This document shows positions 1 to 7,260 of a stretch of 64,000 bases of DNA, in pieces. The DNA lies in NCBI RefSeq assembly GCF_024753135.1, contig NZ_JANUGP010000016.1, forward strand, positions 108,448-172,447. The letters are read 5' to 3'. Source of the stretch: Streptomyces pyxinicus (GTDB taxonomy: Bacteria > Actinomycetota > Actinomycetes > Streptomycetales > Streptomycetaceae). Position 1 is the stretch's first letter; each line of letters opens with the position of its first letter. The position numbers were made by a program, and so were the translations under genes. The notes beneath the pieces were generated by a model. That model did no database searches and was not told the DNA's origin. It was given only the letters and a program-made list of their open reading frames with translations.

Positions 1-33
1 CCGACCTTCCGTAGGAACCGTTCGAAACAGGGG

Positions 34-54
34 CCGCCCCTCCGTGCGGGGCGG
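34..54. terminator. possible hairpin terminator of an upstream gene
   Basis: The arms CCGCCCC (34-40) and GGGGCGG (48-54) pair perfectly around a 7-nt loop. There is no T-tract, which is common for Streptomyces terminators. It lies at the window edge ahead of the VOC gene and could end transcription of a gene to the left that is not visible. Confidence 0.35.
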
Positions 55-65
55 TGCCCTTCGGG

Positions 66-71
66 TATCTT
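66..71 (+). promoter_or_regulatory. -10 box for leaderless transcription of the VOC gene
   Basis: TATCTT ends 6 nt before the ATG at 78 and no Shine-Dalgarno is visible there. That is the usual Streptomyces leaderless arrangement. It also argues for the ATG at 78 over the in-frame ATG at 54, which would lie upstream of the transcription start. Confidence 0.4.
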
Positions 72-77
72 GCGCCG

Positions 78-506
78 ATGTCCACGATCAGGAAGTTCCA
101 GGTCACCTTCGACTGCGCGGAACCCGAGCGTCTCGCCCGCTTCTGGTGCGATGTGCTGGGGTACGTGTTATCGCCGCCACCGGCGGGGTTCGCCACGTGG
201 GACGACTACCACCGCTCCCGGGCTCCCGAGGACCGGGGCGCCTGGTCCGCCTGCGTCGATCCCTCGGGGGCGGGCCCGCGACTGTTCTTCCAGCGCGTCC
301 CCGAGGGCAAGGCCGTCAAGAACCGGGTGCATCTCGACGTGCGAGTCGGTACCGGACTCGTGGGGGAAGAGCGCCTGGCCGCGCTCGAAGCCGAGTGCGC
401 ACGGCTGGTGCCGCTGGGCGCGGTACGCGTGCGACTTCTGTACGACGGCCACGACTCGTGCATCGCCATGCGGGACATCGAGGGCAACGAGTTCTGCATC
501 GACTGA
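78..506 (+). CDS. VOC-superfamily (glyoxalase-like) protein, 142 aa
   Basis: This is a small single-domain protein of the vicinal oxygen chelate fold (glyoxalase/bleomycin resistance/dioxygenase). It opens with a beta-strand-helix typical of the family (FDCAEPERLARFWCDVLGY), and VHLDV in the middle and EGNEFC at the end occupy the usual metal-ligand positions (His, Glu). The family covers many reactions, so the substrate cannot be given. The start at 78 is chosen because a TATCTT box sits just upstream. Codon 31 (168-170) is TTA, the rare leucine codon read by the bldA tRNA, so translation may be tied to development. It appears monocistronic and is followed by a 123-bp gap. Confidence 0.8.
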   Translation: MSTIRKFQVTFDCAEPERLARFWCDVLGYVLSPPPAGFATWDDYHRSRAPEDRGAWSACVDPSGAGPRLFFQRVPEGKAVKNRVHLDVRVGTGLVGEERLAALEAECARLVPLGAVRVRLLYDGHDSCIAMRDIEGNEFCID

Positions 507-629
507 GTGCCCGCCGAATCCTGTTACCGAATGCGGACAGACGGCGATGAACGACCGTACAGCGAGCGTCATCTGACGGGGTGTAACGGAAAGCGCGACC
601 GCATCCCTACACCTACCCGGGGGTTTCCC

Positions 630-1241
630 ATGATGACCACTCGCCGTACCGTCCGTTCCGCCGCCCTGGCCGCCGTCGTCGCCGCCGCGGCGCTGTCGCT
701 GACCGGCTTCCAGAGCGGGGGCGCGAGCGGTGCGGACAGGGACGGTGCCGGCGTACGGACCGTCGCCGCGCACCACGTCACCGCGTCGACCGCCTCGACC
801 GCGTCGTCCGCCTCGGCCAGGAAGGCGTCCCCGGTCCGTACCCAGAAGCTGGCGGACGGCAGCAAGGCCGAGATCTACGAACTCGGCGCCCAGCACTACC
901 TCGCGAAGATCATCAGTCGTGGTGACGTCCTGGCCACGCTGGAGACGAACGACAGGGACGCGGGGCTCGACGCCAACGACATGTTCGTCGTCCTCACCCT
1001 GGACGGCCAGGTCCACTCCTGGATGGGCGGCGGCCACCAGGGACCGGGCACCTTCAAGCTGGCGGGCGGCTGGACGGCCAAGGTCACCAAGGTTGGCGAG
1101 CTGCGGTACCGGGCGCAGATCCTCGGCCACGGCGGCGCGGTGTACGGCACGCTGGAGGCGAACGAGCAGGACGCCGGCGTCGACGCCAACGGCGTGTACA
1201 TCGTCCTCAGCGCCGGCGGGGTGATCAGCGCCCATATGTGA
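630..1241 (+). CDS. secreted protein with two tandem copies of a short domain, 203 aa
   Basis: The N-terminus has arginines, then a long Ala/Val/Leu run ending in SLTGFQSGG, a Sec-type signal peptide (about residues 1-34). No lipobox Cys is present. A Ser/Thr/Ala-rich spacer follows. The mature part contains two diverged copies of a unit of about 45 residues, each with a shared core: TLETNDRDAGLDAND then a beta-like strand, and TLEANEQDAGVDANG then a beta-like strand. The family is not recognised. The repeat suggests a small beta-rich extracellular domain duplicated in tandem. The ATG at 630 (a second ATG follows at once) is preferred over the upstream in-frame start at 507 because it places the signal peptide at the N-terminus. 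A strong hairpin follows the gene. Confidence 0.75.
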   Translation: MMTTRRTVRSAALAAVVAAAALSLTGFQSGGASGADRDGAGVRTVAAHHVTASTASTASSASARKASPVRTQKLADGSKAEIYELGAQHYLAKIISRGDVLATLETNDRDAGLDANDMFVVLTLDGQVHSWMGGGHQGPGTFKLAGGWTAKVTKVGELRYRAQILGHGGAVYGTLEANEQDAGVDANGVYIVLSAGGVISAHM

Positions 1242-1260
1242 TGCCAGGGGGTGGCTGTGT

Positions 1261-1292
1261 CGCGCTTGCCGGGGAGGGCGTGGGCAAGCGCG
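1261..1292. terminator. hairpin terminator shared by convergent genes
   Basis: Perfect 10-bp arms CGCGCTTGCC (1261-1270) and GGCAAGCGCG (1283-1292) enclose a 12-nt loop. It lies between the stop at 1241 of the secreted protein and the stop at 1293 of the leftward nucleotidyltransferase, so it can serve both strands. Confidence 0.7.
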
Positions 1293-1997
1293 TCAGCCCC
1301 CGGGCGTGTTGTAGTTGACGATCCGGTCCACCATGAGCGCGACCGCACCGACCAGGGGGCTGTCCACCTCCTCCCCCACCACGTCCGGCAGCCTGTGCGC
1401 TTCGTGCTCGGCGGCCGCGACCATGCCCCAGAACGCGTTGTAGCCCGAGGGGTCCGTCGGCTTGTCGGTGGCCGCTTGCACGGTGCGCAGGCCGCCCGCC
1501 TCGACCACGGCCAGCGCGCCCATCTGCCGCAGGATGCCAGGATCGCGCTCCTCGGCCGCCACGACACTCCACCCGGTCATTTCCGTGTGCCGCACCGCGG
1601 CGAGGAGACTGCCCGCGCTGTCCACGCCGGAGACAACGATGTCAGGCAGGACCAGGGCCACCGGTCCTTCGGTCAGGGGCAGAGCCGAGCGGACCGCTCC
1701 GTCGAGACCGGGTTCGTACGACTCGTTCTGGTACACGAAGACCATCTGGAATGTCTCGGCATAGCGCGCCAGATAACGCACCGTCTCCATCTTGTGCGCC
1801 CCGAACACGACGACCAGACGCACGTTGAGCCCGCTCTTGGTCAGTTCGACCACCGCCTCCAGACTGCGGTCCAGAACGGTGACCCCGGGTCCCAGACAGT
1901 GCAACTCCTTCGGATAGGGGGCGCTGAAGCGCGTCCCGAACCCGGCGCAGGGCAGGATGACCGAGATGTCGGGCGTGAACACCGAGGAACTATGCAT
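1293..1997 (-). CDS. sugar-type nucleotidyltransferase, 234 aa
   Basis: This is a nucleotidyl transferase of the RmlA/GalU-like fold, expected to couple a sugar 1-phosphate (or similar alcohol phosphate) to an NTP. The N-terminal signature CAGFGTRFSAPYPKEL matches the GxGxR...PKxL nucleotide-binding loop, and VLPDIVV carries the Asp that normally binds metal after strand 4. At 234 aa it is shorter than RmlA (about 290) and lacks an extra C-terminal domain. ATG at 1997 has GGAAAG 7 nt upstream. It is divergent from a GT1 glycosyltransferase with only 162 bp between them, so a joint role in a glycosylation is likely. No other sugar-biosynthesis gene is nearby, so substrate and base are unknown. 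Confidence 0.75.
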   Translation of the reverse strand: MHSSSVFTPDISVILPCAGFGTRFSAPYPKELHCLGPGVTVLDRSLEAVVELTKSGLNVRLVVVFGAHKMETVRYLARYAETFQMVFVYQNESYEPGLDGAVRSALPLTEGPVALVLPDIVVSGVDSAGSLLAAVRHTEMTGWSVVAAEERDPGILRQMGALAVVEAGGLRTVQAATDKPTDPSGYNAFWGMVAAAEHEAHRLPDVVGEEVDSPLVGAVALMVDRIVNYNTPGG

Positions 1998-2159
1998 GCG
2001 GCAGCTTTCCGGTTGGCGCGACCATCACGGACCTCGTGCGCCCCATCAGGCGGGGCAGCCCACCGTAACCGCTGGACAGCCGGCCCGGAAAGGACACCGG
2101 GACTCGCCGTGATAGGAAGTCGGCGTCGAACATGCCGAGTTGGCGAAAGAGGGCGCACC
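1998..2159. promoter_or_regulatory. divergent promoter region, nucleotidyltransferase / glycosyltransferase
   Basis: These 162 bp separate two outward-reading genes and must hold both promoters. A GAAAGAGGG Shine-Dalgarno-like run precedes the rightward ATG and GGAAAG precedes the leftward one. I see no clear operator. Confidence 0.45.
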
Positions 2160-3365
2160 ATGCGGGTGTTGTTGTCCACCTACGGCACGCGTGGCGATGT
2201 CGAACCGCTGGTGGCACTCGCGGCGCGGTTGCGGGCACTCGGCGCACAGGTGCGGATGTGCGTCCCGCCGGACGACGAGTTCACGCGACGGGCGGCCGGT
2301 CTCGGGGTGGACGTGATCCCTGTCGGGCCTCCGGTGCGCGTGGTGACGCGCGGCACCGGGCTGCCGTCGGCGGCGGAGTTGGCCCGGTACCGGAGCGCGC
2401 TGCTCGGCACCCAGTTCGAGGTCATCCCGGCGGCGGTCGACGGCTGCGACGTACTGGTGGCGGCCGGACTGGCCCAGATCGCCGCGCGGTCCGTGGCCGA
2501 GGCGGCGGGCGTCCGCTACGTGTACGCGAGTTACGCGGCCGTCCACCTGCCGTCGCCGCACCACGCGCCGCCGCCCCGGCCGGGCTGGCCCGAGCCGGAG
2601 ACGCGTGACAACCGGACGCGGTGGGAGCTGGACGCCCGTAGCGTGAACGCGCAGTTCGCCGATGATCTCAACGGCCACCGCGCCTCACTCGGCCTGCCTC
2701 CGGTGGACAACGTCCGCGACCATGTCCTGACCGACCGGCCGTGGTTGGCGGCGGATCCGGCCCTGGGTCCATGGCCCGGCGCCCCCGGCCTCGACGTGAC
2801 GCAGACGGGCACATGGCGGCTGCCGGACGAACGGCCGCTCCCGGCGGACCTGTTGGCCTTTCTGGGCGCCGGCACGCCGCCGGTGTACGTGGGCTTCGGC
2901 AGCGCGCGCCCGGCGCAGGACATCGCCGACGGGGTCATCGAGTCGCTCCGCGCGCTGGGGCGGCGCGCGCTCGTCTCGCGCGGCTGGGCGGACCTGGGTC
3001 TGATCGACGACCGGGACGACTGCTTCGCCATCGGCGAGGTCAACCAGCAGCGCCTGTTCCGCGAGGTGGCCGCCGTGGTGCACCACGGCGGCGCGGGTAC
3101 GACGGCGACGGCCGCCCGCGCCGGCGTGCCCCAGGTGGTGGTGGCCGGCCAGGTGTCCGACAACCCGTACTGGGCCGGCCGGGTCGCCGCGCTGGGCATC
3201 GGGGCGGCACTCGACGGCCCGGCTCCGGGCGCCGAGTCCCTGAGCCGCGCGCTGAAGACGGCGCTGGCGCCCGAGACCCGGGCGCGGGCGAAGGCGCTGG
3301 GTGCCGAGATCCGCGCCGACGGGGCACAGGTGGCGGCGGACCTGCTGGTCGACAGCCTCCGGTGA
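2160..3365 (+). CDS. GT1-family (macrolide/glycopeptide type) glycosyltransferase, 401 aa
   Basis: This is a GT-B fold glycosyltransferase that moves a sugar from an NDP-sugar to a lipophilic acceptor. The N-terminus LLSTYGTRGDVEPLVALA is the classic acceptor-domain start of UGT/vancosaminyltransferase-like enzymes, including the GxRGDV signature. The donor-binding motif VHHGGAGTTATAARAGVPQ sits at about residues 307-325, with the His-Gly-Gly that contacts the nucleotide-sugar phosphates. At 401 aa it is full length for the family. ATG at 2160 is chosen because the conserved N-terminus begins right there, although the frame is open further upstream. It pairs divergently with the nucleotidyltransferase. 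The acceptor is not evident from the window. Confidence 0.88.
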   Translation: MRVLLSTYGTRGDVEPLVALAARLRALGAQVRMCVPPDDEFTRRAAGLGVDVIPVGPPVRVVTRGTGLPSAAELARYRSALLGTQFEVIPAAVDGCDVLVAAGLAQIAARSVAEAAGVRYVYASYAAVHLPSPHHAPPPRPGWPEPETRDNRTRWELDARSVNAQFADDLNGHRASLGLPPVDNVRDHVLTDRPWLAADPALGPWPGAPGLDVTQTGTWRLPDERPLPADLLAFLGAGTPPVYVGFGSARPAQDIADGVIESLRALGRRALVSRGWADLGLIDDRDDCFAIGEVNQQRLFREVAAVVHHGGAGTTATAARAGVPQVVVAGQVSDNPYWAGRVAALGIGAALDGPAPGAESLSRALKTALAPETRARAKALGAEIRADGAQVAADLLVDSLR

Positions 3366-3382
3366 GCGGAGGCGACGGCTGC

Positions 3383-3388
3383 TAGCGT
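3383..3388 (+). promoter_or_regulatory. -10 box for leaderless cupin transcript
   Basis: TAGCGT ends 8 nt before the ATG at 3397, in the spacing typical of leaderless Streptomyces transcripts. No Shine-Dalgarno is visible. Confidence 0.4.
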
Positions 3389-3396
3389 GCGGCCGC

Positions 3397-3789
3397 ATGG
3401 AAGACGGTGTTTACGTGGGTCACGCGGGCAAGGACGCGGCACTGGACCGGGGTTGGCTGCTCGGCCACTTCAAGGAGCCCGGCGACCCTCGGCACAGCGA
3501 CGCCGTCGAGGTCAAGTGGGGAGTCCATCCACGGGGTGAGCGACGCGCCCGGTGGGTGCGGGGAGAGGTGCGGACGGCTCTCCTGGTCCTCGTCTCGGGC
3601 CGCTTCCGCCTGGAGTTCCCCGGCCGTGAGGTGCTGCTCGCGGAGCAGGGCGACTATGCCGTCTGGGGCCAGGGAGTGGATCACTCCTGGGTCGCGGAGG
3701 AGGACTCCGTCGTACTCACCGTGCGGTGGCCCTCGGTGGCGGGGTACGCCGTGGAAACGGCGGCGGAGCAGGCGAGTTCGGGCGACTGA
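3397..3789 (+). CDS. small cupin-like protein, 130 aa
   Basis: The pattern is that of a single cupin barrel: WGVHPRGER in the first motif region, GRFRLEFPGREVLLAEQGDYAVWGQGVDHSW spanning strand, glycine turn and the second motif (GxDHSW carrying the His). The classical first motif G(X)5HXH is degraded, so metal binding is uncertain. Proteins of this type in Streptomyces are often annotated loosely. No enzymatic role can be assigned. The start at 3397 follows a TAGCGT -10 box. It lies 31 bp after the glycosyltransferase and 62 bp before the peptidase locus, and an independent promoter fits both gaps. Confidence 0.65.
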   Translation: MEDGVYVGHAGKDAALDRGWLLGHFKEPGDPRHSDAVEVKWGVHPRGERRARWVRGEVRTALLVLVSGRFRLEFPGREVLLAEQGDYAVWGQGVDHSWVAEEDSVVLTVRWPSVAGYAVETAAEQASSGD

Positions 3790-3851
3790 GGAGTCCCCGG
3801 CGAGTAGCGTGTCGGGCCTCGGCAGCAGTGGTGCACCGACGGGGGGCAGGC

Positions 3852-4868
3852 ATGGAGTACACGCAGATCTTCGGCGACGCCGAGGTCAGGGAGGAGTTCC
3901 TCGACCGCTTCACGGAGATCAGGGACGCGGTCATGTCGTCGGGCGGTCTTGAAGGGGTGGGCGCTCTGGAAGGCATGCTCCAGGTCGACCGGGCCGGCGA
4001 CGCCGTCAAGCGGATGGCCGAGGGCACCTGGCACGGTGACGGCGACAGCGGTCTGGAGGCCATCGTCAGGAAGTTCGGCCGGCCGGTCTACCTGATCCGG
4101 CGCAACACGTTCGCCACCGCGGCCGACGCTCCCGACGACGACGCGGAGAGCCTGGTGATCGCCGCCCGGGTCAGTGCGGCCCGCCGCAGACTGGAAGGCG
4201 TCATTCCCAGTGTGGGACGGGTCGACCTGCGCAACCACGACGAGACCTGGGTGGGAACCGCCTGGATGGTGGCCGACGGGCTCGCGGTGACCAACCACCA
4301 CGTGGCGAAGACGTTCGCGACCAGACGCGGCGACGGATTCGTGTTCCGCGAGAGTTCCGGCGCGCGCGTGCACGCCTACGTCGACTGGTACCACGAGCAC
4401 GGCCGGACGCGGGAGTCCCGGTTCAGAGTGACCGAGGTGGTGTGGATGGAACCGGACCCCTCCTGCGACGCCGCCCTGATCAGGCTCGCCCCGGCCGGCG
4501 AGGACGGCGAACCGCTGCCCCCTCCCATCCCGCTGGCCGAGGGCGACGAGGGGGTGCGGGTGGGCCGTTGGGTGGGTGTGATCGGGTACCCGTGGACGGG
4601 CCGCCACGACGATCCGGCGGACCGCACGCGCATCTTCGACGGGATCTTCGAGTGCAAGCGGCTGGCGCCGGGCCGGATCATCTCGTTCGAGGGTGACCGG
4701 TTGATCCACCACGACGCCACGACACTCGGCGGCAACTCCGGCTCCGTCGTCGTGGACCTGGACACCGGCCGGGCCCTGGGCCTCCACTATCAGGGCTGGC
4801 CCAAGCGGCGGAACTACGCCGTGCGGGCCGCGTCCGTGGCCCGTCTCGTCCACCGGCACGCCTCGTGA
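3852..4868 (+). CDS. trypsin-like serine peptidase with helical N-terminal domain, 338 aa
   Basis: This appears to be a cytoplasmic (no signal peptide) S1-type peptidase. The catalytic triad is readable: His150 in AVTNHHVAKT, Asp206 in PSCDAALIRL, and Ser296 in TLGGNSGSVV. It is preceded by about 80 residues rich in helix (residues 1-75) and a linker GRPVYLIRRNTF. Helical regions of this kind before trypsin-like domains are known as effector-associated or trypsin-co-occurring adaptor domains in NTPase-linked conflict systems; I infer that role here. The stop overlaps the start of the next gene by 4 nt (GTGA), so the two are translationally coupled. A GGGGGGCAGG Shine-Dalgarno precedes ATG 3852, and a TAGCGT box at 3803-3808 gives a short leader. 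It may be activated by the chaperonin-fused partner or the NACHT protein. Confidence 0.85.
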   Translation: MEYTQIFGDAEVREEFLDRFTEIRDAVMSSGGLEGVGALEGMLQVDRAGDAVKRMAEGTWHGDGDSGLEAIVRKFGRPVYLIRRNTFATAADAPDDDAESLVIAARVSAARRRLEGVIPSVGRVDLRNHDETWVGTAWMVADGLAVTNHHVAKTFATRRGDGFVFRESSGARVHAYVDWYHEHGRTRESRFRVTEVVWMEPDPSCDAALIRLAPAGEDGEPLPPPIPLAEGDEGVRVGRWVGVIGYPWTGRHDDPADRTRIFDGIFECKRLAPGRIISFEGDRLIHHDATTLGGNSGSVVVDLDTGRALGLHYQGWPKRRNYAVRAASVARLVHRHAS

Positions 4869-7231
4869 CCGCACGACGGCCGGATCCACGGGGGACGCTC
4901 CAGGCCGTCACGTCGCCCACCGCCGGCATGCAGTCGATCCAGGAGTCCAAGGCCGTCCTCACCGCCGCCGAGCAACAGGTGGCCCGGCTGGAGCGGGACG
5001 GGATCACGGTGGCGACCGGGTTCCTCGTCGGGCCGGCCCTGCTCCTCACGGCGGGCCATGCCGTCGCGCTGTCCCTGGGTGCGTCCGGGGCCGAGCCGGT
5101 GAGAGGGATGACGGCCGTCTTCGACCACCGGGACGGCACGGGGTGGTCTTCCGCCGGGGGCTGGGAGCGCGTCCGGCTGGCCGAGTTGCTCGACTCCAGT
5201 CCGCCGGCCGCGAACGACCCCGTGCCGGAGGGCATGCGCACCGCCGAGGACGGCCTCGACTTCGCCTTCGTCCGGCTCGCGGGGCATCCGTCCCCCGTGC
5301 GGGACGCTCACGGGGTGCTCCGGCCGCGCGGCTACTACCGGCTGTCGGACGAGGAGTTCGTGTTCACCGCCGAAGGGCTGTACCTCTTCCACTACTCCCA
5401 GCGCGTGACCCCGGACCACGCCCAGACGCAGCGGACGCGGCTCGGCGAGGACGGCCGGCGTGTCCGCTACCGGGGCGCGAACACCCTCGACGGCGCGTCG
5501 GGCAGTCCGCTGGTCACCCGAGCCGGCCGGGTGGTGGCTCTCCATCACGGCCACAACGGCGGCTGGAACCAGGGCGTTCCGGCCGCCCTGATCGCCGAGC
5601 GCATCCTGGCCGGACCGCATGCCGGATCGCTGCGCGGCGCCCTCGACGCACCACCGCTCCCGAGCCACGCCGACACGTTCCGCGCCGTCGCCGCCCCCGC
5701 GGGCGACGGCTCGGCGGCCGTGCGCGGGGCCACGGCCGTGGGCGAGGCCATGGGGGCCCTGCTGGGACCGCACCGCCCGCATGCGACGGTGCCCGGCCCG
5801 GACGGTGAGCCCGTCCGGGCGGCCGACGCCCGCCAGGTGGCCGGGTACTTCCGCGACGCCGGCCCCGGCCAGGCCCTCGGCATCGGCCCGGTCGTCGAGG
5901 CCGCTCGTACGATGGCAGCGTCCGCCGGAGACGGAGCGGTGACCGCGGCGGTCCTGGCCGCGGCGCTGATCCGGGAGACGGCCGGCCACCTCGGGACGGA
6001 CACCGCACCTCGCGACATCATCCGGCAAGCCACCGAGGCCGGGGATGTGGCACGTGCCGCGCTGGCCGCGATGACCGTGCCCTGCCCGCGTCCGGACGGC
6101 GTCGCCCGCAGCGCGACCGCGGACCGCGAGCTGGCCGAGGCGGTGTCGGCCGCCGCACTGCTCGCGGGCCCGGACGGCGTCCTCGTCTGCGAACCCGGGG
6201 CCACCCGGGACGTCGAGCGGCCCGTGCCGGGCCACGGCCTGCGCCTGCCCGCGGGGAACGCCTTCCCGTACACCGCGGACACCCCGGAAACCGACCCCTG
6301 GACGCGTCACATCCGGCTCGTACGACCGTACGTGCTGCTCCTCGACCCGGTGACGGGCGACGGCGAGGCCTTCCGCAGACTGCGCGGTCGCCTGGCCGCG
6401 GAGGGCAGTCCGCTGCTGGTCCTCACGACGGCGGACGCGTCCGATCCGCGCGCCGGCCTGTTGCGGTCCCTGGGCGATCCGGCCGACGGTCCGGTGCCGA
6501 CGGTCGTGCGCGTGCCCGTCGGCCCGGGCCGCCTTGACCCGCTGCGGGCGCTGGCCGTGCTGACCGGGGCCACGGCACTCACCGCGGACTCAAGGGTCCT
6601 GCCGGGTGCCGCCTGGTTCGACGTCCTGGGACGTGCCGAACTGGCGGTGGTCTCCGGGTCGGAGACCGTGCTCGTGGGCGGCCACCACGATCCGGCGGCC
6701 CTCCGGCGCTGGATCGCCTCCACCCGGGAGTTGCGCTCCCTGACCGACTCCGGCGCCGAACGCGCGGCCCTGGACGCGCACCTCGCCTGGCTGACCTCCC
6801 GGGCCGTCACCCTGGCGATCGGCGCGGACACCGCGGCGGACCTGGTCCCGCGTACGGCCGCGGCCGCCCGGGTGGCACACGCGGCACAGGCCGCGCTGCG
6901 TTCGGGAACCCTGCCCGGCGGCGGGCTCGCGCTCCTGCGGGCCCGCGCCGCGCTCCCGCCCGGTTCCGAGGCACCCGGGACCCACGCGGTGCGGGCGGCG
7001 CTCGCCACGCCGTTCCGGGTGCTGGCGGCGCGAACCGGGCTGGGCCGGGACGAGGTGGAGAGGCTGTGCGCCGTCGCCGATCCCGAACTGCTCGCCGGCG
7101 AGCGGCCGTTCCGTGCCCCGGACGGGGGTGAACCCGAGGACGCTGCCGAGACCGTGCTCCTCGCCCTGGACGCGGCCCTGGCCGCCTTGACGGCGTTCCT
7201 CGGCACCGTCGGCACCGTCGGCACCGGGTGA
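4865..7231 (+). CDS. trypsin-like peptidase fused to a divergent GroEL-like chaperonin, 788 aa
   Basis: Residues about 25-255 form an S1-like peptidase with His65 (LLTAGHAVAL), Asp132 (EDGLDFAFVRL) and Ser212 (TLDGASGSPLV). Residues about 285-780 read as a full-length diverged chaperonin 60: an N-terminal helix like GroEL residues 16-40 (RGATAVGEAMGALLGPH), AGDGAVTAAVLAAALI at 354-369 matching the AGDGTTTATVLA nucleotide loop with Asp356, an apical strand PLLVLTTAD, LRALAVLTGATALT like the apical/intermediate boundary, and GTLPGGGLALLRA at 681-693 matching the GGG hinge. The helix carrying the GroEL ATPase Asp398 (EDALHAT) reads ARVAHAAQA, so that catalytic Asp is missing. The gene starts with GTG overlapping the previous stop. 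The chaperonin part may act as a sensor or assembly scaffold for the peptidase; that is inference. Confidence 0.82.
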   Translation: MTARRPDPRGTLQAVTSPTAGMQSIQESKAVLTAAEQQVARLERDGITVATGFLVGPALLLTAGHAVALSLGASGAEPVRGMTAVFDHRDGTGWSSAGGWERVRLAELLDSSPPAANDPVPEGMRTAEDGLDFAFVRLAGHPSPVRDAHGVLRPRGYYRLSDEEFVFTAEGLYLFHYSQRVTPDHAQTQRTRLGEDGRRVRYRGANTLDGASGSPLVTRAGRVVALHHGHNGGWNQGVPAALIAERILAGPHAGSLRGALDAPPLPSHADTFRAVAAPAGDGSAAVRGATAVGEAMGALLGPHRPHATVPGPDGEPVRAADARQVAGYFRDAGPGQALGIGPVVEAARTMAASAGDGAVTAAVLAAALIRETAGHLGTDTAPRDIIRQATEAGDVARAALAAMTVPCPRPDGVARSATADRELAEAVSAAALLAGPDGVLVCEPGATRDVERPVPGHGLRLPAGNAFPYTADTPETDPWTRHIRLVRPYVLLLDPVTGDGEAFRRLRGRLAAEGSPLLVLTTADASDPRAGLLRSLGDPADGPVPTVVRVPVGPGRLDPLRALAVLTGATALTADSRVLPGAAWFDVLGRAELAVVSGSETVLVGGHHDPAALRRWIASTRELRSLTDSGAERAALDAHLAWLTSRAVTLAIGADTAADLVPRTAAAARVAHAAQAALRSGTLPGGGLALLRARAALPPGSEAPGTHAVRAALATPFRVLAARTGLGRDEVERLCAVADPELLAGERPFRAPDGGEPEDAAETVLLALDAALAALTAFLGTVGTVGTG

Positions 7232-7260
7232 GGACATGCGCGGGCACACTCGCGGCGCGC

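Noticed and set aside
7195..7228. Tandem GGCACCGTC repeat at the end of the peptidase-chaperonin gene
   Set aside because: It is only three short units coding for Gly-Thr-Val at the C-terminus; too small to be a meaningful repeat element.
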